NCBI RefSeq assembly: GCF_030818415.1 | Contig: NZ_JAUTAE010000002.1 | Coordinates: forward strand, 1 to 64,000 | Direction: 5' to 3' | Source: Sphingomonas sp. SORGH_AS_0950 | GTDB lineage: Bacteria; Pseudomonadota; Alphaproteobacteria; Sphingomonadales; Sphingomonadaceae | DNA: 64,000 nucleotides | Shown here: piece by piece, positions 17,384 through 25,509 of the stretch | How positions within the stretch are numbered: the stretch's first letter is position 1 | Layout of the letters: each line of letters starts with the position of its first letter | The notes under the pieces: model-generated | Told to the model about the DNA's origin: nothing | The model's input: only the letters and a program-made list of their open reading frames with translations | Databases searched by the model: none | Translations under genes and position numbers: made by a program

Positions 17384-18433
17384 ATGGCGCGTAAACAATC
17401 CGATTATCTGGCGGCCCTGCTGGCGGAGGAAGAGGGCGACGCCCCCTCCCCCAGCCCGGCCCGCGAGACCGTGGCGGAACGCAGCCGGGGCACGACGCTG
17501 CTCGGCCGCGAGTCCGCGCTCGCCCGCGTCGCCAGCGGCGAGGTGCGACAGGTCACGCAGCTGTTGCTCGACCCGGCGCGGGTGAAGATTTGGCCCGGCA
17601 ATGCCCGCAATTACGACCTGCTGACCGAGGCGCATTGCCGCGAGCTGATCGACTCGATCATCGCCGAGGGGGGGCAGAAGGTCCCCGCCGTGGTCCGCCG
17701 GATCGAGGGCGATCCCGATCATGACTATGAGGTGATCGCAGGCACGCGGCGCCACTGGTCGATCAGCTGGCTGCGCGCCAACAGCTATCCCGACATGGTC
17801 TTCGTGGCACAGGTCGCGCAGCTGGACGACGAGGCCGCGTTCCGCCTCGCCGATCTGGAGAACCGCGCGCGCGCCGATGTCTCGGACTATGAGCGGGCGC
17901 GCAATTACCTGGCCGCGCTGACCACCCATTATGGCAACCACCAGACCCGCATGGCCGAGCGGCTGAAGCTGTCCAAGGGCTGGCTGTCCAAGATGCTGAA
18001 GGTCGCCGCGCTGCCCGACGAAGTGGTCGCCGCCTTCGCCTCGCCGCATGAGGTGCAGCTGAAGCCCGGCTATGCGCTGGCGCAGGCGATGCAGGACAAG
18101 GGCGAGGCGTCGGCCATCATGAGCGTGGCTCAGTATATCACGCGCCAACAGGCCGAGCGGCGCGAGGCGGGGCAGTCGCCCATCCCGGCCAGCGAAGTGC
18201 TCCACCGCCTGCTGACCGCGCGCAAGATGATGCTGGGCGAGGATGGCGAGCCGGAACGCTACAGCTATCACAACCGCTATGGCCGCCCCGTATTGTCGGT
18301 CCAGTCGGCCAATCGCCAGGGCGTGACGGTGCGGCTTCATGCCGGTTCGGGCGCGGATGTCGAGGAAATCGTGACGGCGCTGCGCGGCGCTCTGGCGCAT
18401 CTCGAGCAGGCGGGCAGGGGGCTTCAACCCTGA
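17384..18433 (+). CDS. parB: ParB centromere-binding protein
   Basis: A 349-residue ParB. The N-terminal CTP-binding/ParB-Srx domain includes a TRRHWSISWLRA segment (about 122-133) corresponding to the family's GERR-type motif, and ENRARADVSDYERARNY (box III region). The helix-turn-helix is at about 190-210 (MAERLKLSKGWLSKMLKVAAL), and a C-terminal dimerisation region follows. It would load on the GTTTCCCCGGGGAAAC sites next to the operon and activate ParA. The ATG at 17384 is preferred over an upstream in-frame start because GGGAGG lies 6-7 bases ahead. It is followed within 2 bp by the second parS-like palindrome. Confidence 0.93.
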   Translation: MARKQSDYLAALLAEEEGDAPSPSPARETVAERSRGTTLLGRESALARVASGEVRQVTQLLLDPARVKIWPGNARNYDLLTEAHCRELIDSIIAEGGQKVPAVVRRIEGDPDHDYEVIAGTRRHWSISWLRANSYPDMVFVAQVAQLDDEAAFRLADLENRARADVSDYERARNYLAALTTHYGNHQTRMAERLKLSKGWLSKMLKVAALPDEVVAAFASPHEVQLKPGYALAQAMQDKGEASAIMSVAQYITRQQAERREAGQSPIPASEVLHRLLTARKMMLGEDGEPERYSYHNRYGRPVLSVQSANRQGVTVRLHAGSGADVEEIVTALRGALAHLEQAGRGLQP

Positions 18434-18434
18434 T

Positions 18435-18450
18435 GTTTCCCCGGGGAAAC
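18435..18450. other. parS: parS-like centromere site 2
   Basis: Exact copy of GTTTCCCCGGGGAAAC, starting 2 bp after the parB stop codon. Confidence 0.75.
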
Positions 18451-18473
18451 ACGCTTGCCCGCCCATCTTGCAT

Positions 18474-18489
18474 GTTTCCCCGGGGAAAC
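18474..18489. other. parS: parS-like centromere site 3
   Basis: Exact copy of GTTTCCCCGGGGAAAC, 23 bp after site 2 and 20 bp before the repA start. It could also let ParB influence repA expression. Confidence 0.75.
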
Positions 18490-18509
18490 ATGCGCCGGGG
18501 TCATGACGC

Positions 18510-19712
18510 ATGAGCACGAAGCCCAAGGACGGATCGGCCGAACAGTTCGAGCTGTTCCTGCCCTATCTCGCCGACCTGCCGCTGCGCGACCAGCGCGAGA
18601 TGATGGAGCGGCCTTTCTTCAGCCTGGCCAAGTCGAAACGGGTCAAGCCGATCGACTATCGCTCGCCCGACGGCAAGCTGTGGGTCCATGTGTCGGGCAA
18701 TCCCGATTACGGCATGGCGACGATCTGGGATGCCGACATCCTGATCTATTGCGCCTCGATGCTGGCCGACATGGCCAGGCGCGGGATCAACGACGTGCCG
18801 CGCAAGCTGCACCTGATGCCCTATGACCTGCTGCGCGCGATCGGGCGCCAGCCGACGGGGCGTGCTTACGAGCTGCTCGGCCAGGCGCTCGACCGGCTGG
18901 TGTCGACCACGGTCAAGACCAATATCCGCGCCGAGAACAGGCGCGAGGCGACGTTCAGCTGGCTCGACGGCTGGACGCAATTGGTCGACGAAAAGACCGA
19001 ACGCTCGCGCGGCATGACGATCGAGCTGTCGAGCTGGTTCTATGAAGGCGTGATGATGACGGGCGGCGTGCTGTCGATCGACCGCGCCTATTTCGACATT
19101 TCGGGCGGCCGCGAACGCTGGCTGTACAAGGTCGCGCGCAAACATGCCGGCGGGGCAGGGGAGGGAGGCTTCGCCATCTCCATGCCGACCCTGTTCGAGA
19201 AATCGGGGGCCGAGGGGCAATATCGCCGCTTCAAGTTCGAGATCGCCAAGATCGCCGAGCGCAACGAGCTGCCCGGCTATGCCCTGACGCTCGAACAGGC
19301 CGAGGGCAAGCGCGAGCCGAGCCTCAGGATGCGTCGGCGGACGGAAGGGGAGGGGGCTGGCCCCGCCGTCCCTGCGCGCCCGAAAAAGACCAGGGCCGCT
19401 ACCGCGCCAGCGCCCAAGCCATCGACGCCGGAGGACACTGCGCCGCCCCCCGTCGATCACGACATGGATGCCAGCGGGCTGATCCGTCGCAGCGTCAAGA
19501 GCCTGTCGACCCGCTCGACCTTCGGAGAGATCACCGACGCGACCCTGGCCCTGCTGCGATCCGAATGTCCGGGCTGGGACTATCAGACGCTGCACGCCGA
19601 GTTCAAAGCCTGGGTCGAGGGCGATCCGGCCCGCACGCCGGTCAGCTATCAGAACGCCTTTATCGGCTATGTGCGCCGTTTCGACGCCAAGAACCGGCAC
19701 TTGCTGCGCTAA
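18510..19712 (+). CDS. repA: RPA-type plasmid replication initiator
   Basis: A 400-residue replication initiator of the RPA (replication initiator protein A) family of alphaproteobacterial plasmids. Conserved stretches include QRDMMERP-like REMMERPFFSLAK (about 31-43), DADILIYCASML (about 75-86) and SGGRERWLYKVARKHAG (about 195-211). A proline/alanine-rich linker at about 285-315 joins a C-terminal domain with the WDYQTLHAEFKAWVEG pattern (about 357-372). It would bind the iterons just downstream and open the origin. It is downstream of parAB in the same direction and separated by two parS-like palindromes. ATG start at 18510. Confidence 0.92.
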   Translation: MSTKPKDGSAEQFELFLPYLADLPLRDQREMMERPFFSLAKSKRVKPIDYRSPDGKLWVHVSGNPDYGMATIWDADILIYCASMLADMARRGINDVPRKLHLMPYDLLRAIGRQPTGRAYELLGQALDRLVSTTVKTNIRAENRREATFSWLDGWTQLVDEKTERSRGMTIELSSWFYEGVMMTGGVLSIDRAYFDISGGRERWLYKVARKHAGGAGEGGFAISMPTLFEKSGAEGQYRRFKFEIAKIAERNELPGYALTLEQAEGKREPSLRMRRRTEGEGAGPAVPARPKKTRAATAPAPKPSTPEDTAPPPVDHDMDASGLIRRSVKSLSTRSTFGEITDATLALLRSECPGWDYQTLHAEFKAWVEGDPARTPVSYQNAFIGYVRRFDAKNRHLLR

Positions 19713-19824
19713 CGACAGGGGAGGGGGGCGCGGCAAAGGCGCTCCCCTCCCGCCATTTCAGCCGCTGGAATTGCGACGCAGGAGGGATGCGCAGCCTGAA
19801 CGCGTTCCCGAAATATCGCGTGTT

Positions 19825-19842
19825 CGATCGTCGCTACGATCG
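19825..19842. repeat. Inverted repeat between repA and the iterons
   Basis: Perfect 7 bp arms CGATCGT and ACGATCG around a 4 bp loop. It lies about 100 bp before the first iteron and may be part of the origin or a regulatory hairpin behind repA. Confidence 0.35.
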
Positions 19843-19939
19843 CGTGGCCCGGCGGGTCGCCACTTTGAACCTCACCGCGCGGGATCGGTCGAAAACTGAT
19901 TCAATCCGACCCGCTCCGACGGCGTCCGTCCCGCCTTTT

Positions 19940-20043
19940 CGATATATCGGGAACGGGCAACGATACTCCCGGAACGGTCGGGCGATACATCGGGAACGCC
20001 CATCACGATATTCCGGGAACGGATATTCGATATGTCGGGAACG
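19940..20043 (+). other. oriV: Iteron array, candidate replication origin (oriV)
   Basis: Five direct repeats of a 16 bp unit close to CGATANNNCGGGAACG start at 19940, 19961, 19983, 20006 and 20028. The start-to-start spacing of 21-23 bp puts them on one face of the helix (two turns), as expected for initiator-binding iterons. They follow the RPA-type repA gene directly. A DnaA-box-like TGTGGAAAA (20084-20092) and an AT-rich stretch (about 20095-20200) come next, completing a typical iteron origin. Unit 2 (CGATACTCCCGGAACG) is the most diverged. The role is inferred from position and periodicity. Confidence 0.85.
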
Positions 20044-20083
20044 CGAGGGACCCGAAAAAGCGCGTGAAATCGGTATTTTAGCC

Positions 20084-20092
20084 TGTGGAAAA
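20084..20092 (-). other. DnaA-box-like site
   Basis: TGTGGAAAA differs at one base from the reverse complement of the DnaA consensus TTATCCACA. It sits between the iterons and the AT-rich stretch, where host DnaA often helps melt plasmid origins. Confidence 0.45.
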
Positions 20093-20234
20093 CACGGCTT
20101 AACCCTTTAAATCCCTTCTAACGCTCTAACCCTTCCGGATATGTTTTTTTGAGCTTTTTTGAAGAGCTTGATGAGTTTTCTGAATCAGTCGCCTTTTCGC
20201 TTTGGGTTTGCGGCCCATCGATTCACAAAGGGCC

Positions 20235-20687
20235 ATGCCGATCGCACGCGAACATCGCTGGCTCTACCCGATCGACTGGCGCGAGCTGTCCGCGCTGATC
20301 CGCTTCGACCGCGCCAAGGGGCGGTGCGAGCATTGCGGGAGGCCGCACGGACGCGACATCGTGCATCTCGGCGACGGAACCTGGTGGGACGACACCCGCG
20401 CCCGCTGGCGCGACGGCCGGGGCAGGGGGGTCAGGGCGCTGCCCAGCCCCACCGCCATGATCCACGCGCAACCGGGCCTGGCAGGCATCGCCCCGCCCCT
20501 TCCGTTCCGCCGAACCCGCGTGATCCTGGCCAGCGCGCATCTCAACCACGACCCCGGCGACAACCGGCCGCGAAATCTCGCGGCGCTGTGCCAAGCCTGT
20601 CACATGCGCCATGATGCGGGGGAGCATCACAGGCGCCGGTTGCGGAACCGGTTCCGGGGAAGCGCCATTCGCGATCTTTTTGCCTGA
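20235..20687 (+). CDS. HNH-endonuclease-like protein
   Basis: A 150-residue protein with a zinc-finger-like pair CEHCGRPHG (about residue 31), an HNH-type core ASAHLNHDPGDNRPRNLAALC (about 98-118), a second Cys pair (CQACH) and a basic C-terminal tail. This pattern is common in small HNH nucleases of phages and plasmids. The ATG at 20235 follows AAAGGG and the downstream sequence (MPIAREHRWLYP) looks like a family N-terminus. It lies next to the origin with no partner gene. A role in plasmid maintenance or defence is possible but not shown. Confidence 0.7.
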   Translation: MPIAREHRWLYPIDWRELSALIRFDRAKGRCEHCGRPHGRDIVHLGDGTWWDDTRARWRDGRGRGVRALPSPTAMIHAQPGLAGIAPPLPFRRTRVILASAHLNHDPGDNRPRNLAALCQACHMRHDAGEHHRRRLRNRFRGSAIRDLFA

Positions 20688-20749
20688 GCGGGTCGGGATT
20701 TCCTTGCCGCCGTGTAAAGATAGGGAGACCCGCAAAATTCGCTACGAGC

Positions 20750-20818
20750 ACCTGTCCCATAGTGCATCCTTCCGATACTTGCGCCGATGATGCACTATCA
20801 AATCTCGGGATCAAACAC
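20750..20818 (-). mobile_element. IS481-type 5'-end remnant (copy 1)
   Basis: Read on the reverse strand, this ~69 bp segment matches the leader and first codons (ATGGGACAGGT) of the IS481-type element at 35.63 kb, including TTGATCCCG and GTGCATCATCGGCGCAAG. Homology stops within the first codons, so only the left end survives. It lies between the replicon and the exopolysaccharide locus, so it may mark an old junction. Confidence 0.7.
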
Positions 20819-21759
20819 CTAGACCGGGGACTGATCGATATCGCGCTGTTCACGGGAATTATAACATACCCACGGCCGCCAATCAGAGTCTGGTTCCACC
20901 TATGCGCGATGATAAAAAAAGCCGGCTTTTTTTGCACCCATTCGCGAAGGCACCGTGTATTCCAATCTCATGCATGATGTCACACCGAGTCAGATACTGT
21001 CGGTTTCCTTTTTCTTTTGAATCATATGGTTTGGCGTGGTGAAAGGGGCGGCGTGGAACGCTGATTGCTCTGCTTCTGCGTGAGACATCGGGGGAGGGGG
21101 GCGCCGTCGATCAGGGGGCGCATCACTTTCACGGCAATACGTTTCAGGGCGAGGCTCGCGAACTCTGTGGTTTGGAGATGCAGAAATATCCGAGAACGGG
21201 AAAGCTTTCGGCGGGCTTCGGTAAATGTCTACCCGCCTATGAGCACCGTTTGGGCTATGATATGTTGGTCAAACGATCACCAGATGAAACCGGCAGATGG
21301 TTATGATTGGCGAAATTCAAACCCGATGTGATCTTCATCTATGGCGATCATGTTGCGCCTTTTGTCAGCGAGGGGGGCGGGGCGTTTTCCAATCCGATCT
21401 CATTCTGTTCCGGCGTTTGCGCCAAATCAAGTGACCGGCTTGCTCGCCGGGGTCTCCTGTCGGGTGGAACACATGGGCTGCAGGTCTTCCGGTTACCTCG
21501 ATGGACCATAGCCGGCCATCTTCGGGCCAGGCGTGGTACCCGACGTAGCCTGATCCCTACACGGGTGGGCCGGGGAAGTGCGTATCTCAACGGACTGAAT
21601 GGACATCGATTTCCATGCTGCAGTCGGTGTTTGACGGTGAAACTGGCAGCAGTTCAGTTTCTGATAATAGAACCAACGACATCAGGTGACGGGGCGGAGC
21701 TTTTGCGATACACGCCGTCGCTATCCTCCGACTCCTCTAAAACCCTCGGGAGCATTTTC
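20819..21759. other. Gene-free or decayed stretch upstream of the exopolysaccharide locus
   Basis: No intact gene is convincing here. It holds an A7GCCGGCT7 palindrome (20914-20933). A plus-strand frame at about 21061-21305 reads like protein (for example EARELCGLEMQKYPRTGKL) but has an in-frame stop just upstream and no good start. A second, unrelated frame begins at 21307 (KFKPDVIFIYGDHVAPF). These look like pieces of one or more decayed genes. The promoter of the downstream glycosyltransferase operon should also lie here. Confidence 0.4.
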
Positions 21760-23139
21760 TTGGTGATTGCTTACCAGTCCGCGATTGGCTCAAATTTGAC
21801 GGACGCCCCGTCGAAGCAGGCTATCCGCACCCGATTGGTGCTGGGGCTAGCAGTGTTCGATTTTTTTGCGATATCGCTCGGCATGGTCGCGGTCGCTTTG
21901 GTTTATTTGGGACAGATCGACCATAAGCGCCTAGTGATATTCCTCCCGCTTCTATTGCCTGTCTATTATGCATTCGCGGCACGGCAGCATTCCTATCGGC
22001 TGAATACCGTTATCAATGCTGGATGGAGCATGAGCCGTGCTGGGCTGTCGTTCATTTTCGCGACCGCCACTGTCATTCTTGCTTTGTTTTTCCTCAAGGC
22101 ATCCGATGAACTGTCTCGTGGATTGGCCCTGGCTGGCGGTTTGGTGAGCGTCGCGTTCCTGGTCATCGGGCGCGCTCTGTTCGCGACCTATGCCTATCGA
22201 AAGCTCGACGGCCAGCCGCAGAGCGAGATCGTTCTGGTCGACGGGCTGGAGCCGCCAGCCGTTTGCAATGCGCCGAAGATCGACGTTGCCCGACTGGGCC
22301 TAAGGCCGGATATCAACGAGCCAGCAATGCTTGATCGGCTCGGAAAGATCATCAACGGCGTCGATCGGGTCATCGTATCTTGCGAGCCGGGCCAGCGTGG
22401 CGCCTGGGCCCTGGCCTTAAAGGGGGCGGGGATCAACGTTGAAGTGCTAGCGCCAGAACTTGATGAGATAGGTGCCATAACCCACAACCGCTACCATGGC
22501 ACCGCGACGGCGCTGATCGCGTCAGGGCCACTGACTCCGGTAGATAGGTTCCTGAAACGGTGCCTAGATTTGGCTTTAGCCATTCCCGCGATGATCATCC
22601 TCTCACCCTTCATGGGTGCGGTAGCATTGGCGATAAAGTTGGATTCCCCCGGGCCATTTTTGTTTAAGCAAAGTCGTATCGGCATGGGTAATCGAATGTT
22701 CGCCATGTATAAGTTTCGTAGCATGTATACTGACCGCCTTGATCATGATGCTAGCAAGCTTACAACGCGCAACGATTCCCGCGTAACTCGAATTGGCAAG
22801 TTCATTCGGGCAACCAGTATTGATGAGCTGCCGCAATTGCTAAATGTGATTCGTGGCGACATGAGCATTGTAGGACCTCGACCCCATGCGACGGGGGCGC
22901 TGGCTGGCGACGCACTCTATTGGGAGGTCGCCACGCATTACTGGAGCAGGCATGCGGTCAAGCCTGGCCTGACGGGTCTCGCACAGGTAAAGGGTTTCCG
23001 CGGAAATACGGAGACCAGCCTCGATCTGATGAATCGACTTCAGGCCGATCTGGATTATCTCGAGGAATGGTCGCTGGGCCGGGATATTTCGTTGATCATC
23101 AAGACTTTCGGCGTTCTGATCCACAGAAATGCCTTTTGA
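21760..23139 (+). CDS. Polyprenyl-phosphate sugar-1-phosphate transferase (exopolysaccharide initiation)
   Basis: A 459-residue membrane enzyme of the WcaJ/GumD/SpsB group that transfers a hexose-1-phosphate to undecaprenyl phosphate to start repeat-unit assembly. It has an N-terminal membrane part (about four helices, residues 30-150), a CoA-binding-like middle domain, and the C-terminal bacterial sugar transferase domain from about 258: [57 protein letters not shown] and [15 protein letters not shown]. No ATG fits; TTG at 21760 has GGGAG 7 bases ahead and gives the usual family length. It is the first gene of the polysaccharide locus. The sugar is not predictable, but glucose or galactose is most likely. 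Confidence 0.88.
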   Translation: MVIAYQSAIGSNLTDAPSKQAIRTRLVLGLAVFDFFAISLGMVAVALVYLGQIDHKRLVIFLPLLLPVYYAFAARQHSYRLNTVINAGWSMSRAGLSFIFATATVILALFFLKASDELSRGLALAGGLVSVAFLVIGRALFATYAYRKLDGQPQSEIVLVDGLEPPAVCNAPKIDVARLGLRPDINEPAMLDRLGKIINGVDRVIVSCEPGQRGAWALALKGAGINVEVLAPELDEIGAITHNRYHGTATALIASGPLTPVDRFLKRCLDLALAIPAMIILSPFMGAVALAIKLDSPGPFLFKQSRIGMGNRMFAMYKFRSMYTDRLDHDASKLTTRNDSRVTRIGKFIRATSIDELPQLLNVIRGDMSIVGPRPHATGALAGDALYWEVATHYWSRHAVKPGLTGLAQVKGFRGNTETSLDLMNRLQADLDYLEEWSLGRDISLIIKTFGVLIHRNAF

Positions 23140-23323
23140 GACGAGCATTTAGTTTGGCTGGTTCGGGGGGCGGGGCCTGCGGGCGGTGAGCGTATCCGAC
23201 CCGTAGCCTTGCGGCGCCAAGCCGTCGCAGCGTAAGGTCACCTTGACACAGAGTGCTATCCCTTTTCAGAGGGGTAGCGCTTGTCGACCACCAGGCTCAC
23301 CGCGCATCTGTGAAAGCCGCCTA

Positions 23324-24745
23324 ATGAAACAGCATCTGAAACATCGGACTACCCGTTCCTGGGCGGAAAGCGGCGCTCTCGCAGGCTGGCGTCACCACCT
23401 GTTGTTTTTCATGGCGTTCATCGTGGTCATATTGGGCGGCGGATCAAACCGGGTCGAAGTGGCATCGCTGATCTATGTCCGCCCGCTTCTGGCGTTGTTG
23501 CTAGTCGCGATGGCGTTGTCAGTCGATCGCGCGGAGATGGCCGACAAGAAATGGCCATTGGCTCTTCTGCTGGCGGCGTTCGCACTGGTCGTCGTCCAAC
23601 TCGTCCCATTACCGCCATCGCTCTGGGAGAAACTCCCCGGCCGCAGTCTTGATATTGCGGTCGACCGAGCGCTCGGTGGCGCAGCGCCGTGGCGACCATT
23701 GTCGCTGACCCCGGATCTGACGCTTCAGTCCGCGTTCTGGTTCACCGCGCCGGCCTGCGCCTTGCTCGGGGTTGCGATCGCTGAGCGGGGAAAACCGCAG
23801 ACCATGCTGCACATCGTTATAGGCTTCATGGTTTGTTCGGCGGTCTTGGGCGGCTTGCAGGTCAGTCAGGGCACAGACAGCGGATTATACCTATATAATC
23901 GAACTTACCCTGGTTTCGGGGTCGGCTTCCTGGCAAACCGCAATCACGAAGCTGCGCTGCTGGCCTGCGGCTTCCCTATCCTGCGACTATGGTCGCTGCT
24001 GCCGGCGCGTTCCTTTGCCATCCAGCGTGGACGGCTGCTGGCGATGCTGGGCGGATGGATCATCTTTATTCCAGCGATTCTGCTTACTGGATCGCGGGCG
24101 GGACTCGTACTTGCGGTCGTCGGCATGGCATGCGCTTTCGTAATCGCGCCGCTGTCCGATTTTCGCAAGATAGGCGGGCAGTGGGGCAAGTATCTACCGA
24201 TCGCCGGGATCGGCATATTCCTTCTTACGGTAGTTATAGTAACAGTCGCTGGCCGAAGCTTCGCATTTTCGCGCTTGATCGAGAATAACGCGGCGGATGA
24301 CCTTCGAATAACCTATAGTAGCTTCATACTGAAGCTGGCGAATCAGTATCTACCGTTCGGAAGTGGGTTTGGATCGTTCGACACTATCTTTCGGCAAGCG
24401 GAGCCAGACCGTTACCTCAAACCGACATATTTCAACCATGCCCATAACGAATATATCGAAATCCTCATGAATGGTGGTATCGTCGCTATTTTTCTTGTAG
24501 TGGTTGGAGTGATTTACTGGGGTGTGACGGGATATCGGACTTTCTTTTCGAAATCGGAAAAAGGTTTCTCGATCTGGCAGGCTCGAACCGGCTGGGCAAT
24601 CATTCTGATATTCCTTTTGGAAAGTGTCGTGGATTATCCATTGAGAACTCCACTTCTTGCATTTGTTTTTGCGATGGCGGCAGCGTGGATGAGCTACGGC
24701 AAGCAAAGAGTTGTCGGAGACTTTGGTTTACAAAGCCGAGACTAG
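23324..24745 (+). CDS. O-antigen ligase/polymerase family membrane protein
   Basis: A 473-residue membrane protein with about 12 hydrophobic segments and the Wzy_C (O-antigen ligase) signatures: FLANRNHEAALLACG (about residue 205), LTGSRAGLVLAVVG (about 250) and the large periplasmic loop ending FNHAHNEYIEILMNGG (about 372-387). In exopolysaccharide clusters such proteins act as the polymerase that joins lipid-linked repeat units in the periplasm. The ATG at 23324 starts just before the first basic and membrane segment; an upstream in-frame GTG/ATG region looks non-coding. It is followed closely by the Wza-like gene. It could instead be a ligase. Confidence 0.85.
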   Translation: MKQHLKHRTTRSWAESGALAGWRHHLLFFMAFIVVILGGGSNRVEVASLIYVRPLLALLLVAMALSVDRAEMADKKWPLALLLAAFALVVVQLVPLPPSLWEKLPGRSLDIAVDRALGGAAPWRPLSLTPDLTLQSAFWFTAPACALLGVAIAERGKPQTMLHIVIGFMVCSAVLGGLQVSQGTDSGLYLYNRTYPGFGVGFLANRNHEAALLACGFPILRLWSLLPARSFAIQRGRLLAMLGGWIIFIPAILLTGSRAGLVLAVVGMACAFVIAPLSDFRKIGGQWGKYLPIAGIGIFLLTVVIVTVAGRSFAFSRLIENNAADDLRITYSSFILKLANQYLPFGSGFGSFDTIFRQAEPDRYLKPTYFNHAHNEYIEILMNGGIVAIFLVVVGVIYWGVTGYRTFFSKSEKGFSIWQARTGWAIILIFLLESVVDYPLRTPLLAFVFAMAAAWMSYGKQRVVGDFGLQSRD

Positions 24746-24783
24746 GCCGTAGGGAGGGCGCCGCTGTCTTGACCGTGGGCTTT

Positions 24784-25509
24784 ATGTCAAAAATACGAGA
24801 TTTTTCGCTGGGCGGTATCGTTTTGATGACGGCCACTCTCATGGGGGGGTGTGCATCGAAACCCGCGCCTGTTAGGACCGATCTGTCGATGGTCGTTCCA
24901 GGGCAGTTGCCGCCCCCGAAGACGACGGACCTCATCATTCCGCCCCGGTCTTATCTGATTGGTCCGATGGACAAGCTGCAGATCGACGTGTTCGGCCTGC
25001 CCGAGCTTTCGCGTTCGATCCAGGTTGATTCTAGCGGTTATGTCTCGTTGCCTCTCGTCGGCCCGATTCAGGCATCTGGCAAAACGCCGATCGAACTCGG
25101 CGAAAGCTACGCTACAAGTCTGCGGCGCAGCTATGTCCGCGATCCGAAGGTGACGGTGAATTTGACCGACACCGTTTCGCAGATCGTCACGGTCGGCGGA
25201 TCGGTCATGAAGCCGGGCAATTACCCGGTCATGGGTCGCATGACGTTGATGCGGGCACTCGCGCAGGCCGAGGGACTGACTGAGTTCAGCAAGCAGGACG
25301 AAGTCGTCATCTATCGGCGCGTCAACAACCGCGACATGGCGGCACTGTACGACCTGCGGGCGATCCGCCAAGGCGCTTATCCTGACCCCGATATCTATGC
25401 CAACGATGTGATCGAGGTCGGTGAGTCGCGTGGTCGCCGAATCTTTAAGGATCTCATTGGCGCATCGGCCCTTCTAACGGCGCCGATTGTCGCGTTGATA
25501 ACACGGTGA
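24784..25509 (+). CDS. Wza/GumB-like polysaccharide export lipoprotein
   Basis: A 241-residue outer-membrane polysaccharide exporter. It has a signal peptide with lipobox LMGGCASK (Cys about 23), a polysaccharide export (PES) domain at about 54-130 (YLIGPMDKLQIDVFGLPELS, then YVSLPLVGPIQASGKT) and an SLBB-type domain at about 135-215 (VTVGGSVMKPGNYPVMGRMTL). It lacks the long C-terminal helix barrel of E. coli Wza, as is usual for the short GumB/GelD type. The start ATG at 24784 fits the signal peptide. Its last bases overlap the start of the co-polymerase gene (GTGA), so both are translationally coupled. Confidence 0.9.
   Translation: MSKIRDFSLGGIVLMTATLMGGCASKPAPVRTDLSMVVPGQLPPPKTTDLIIPPRSYLIGPMDKLQIDVFGLPELSRSIQVDSSGYVSLPLVGPIQASGKTPIELGESYATSLRRSYVRDPKVTVNLTDTVSQIVTVGGSVMKPGNYPVMGRMTLMRALAQAEGLTEFSKQDEVVIYRRVNNRDMAALYDLRAIRQGAYPDPDIYANDVIEVGESRGRRIFKDLIGASALLTAPIVALITR

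Noticed and set aside
20914..20933. A7GCCGGCT7 palindrome read as a rho-independent terminator
   Set aside because: It is fully symmetrical, with no real loop and only a three-base GC arm; it may terminate weakly, but there is no strong gene end directly before it (the HNH stop is 230 bp away).
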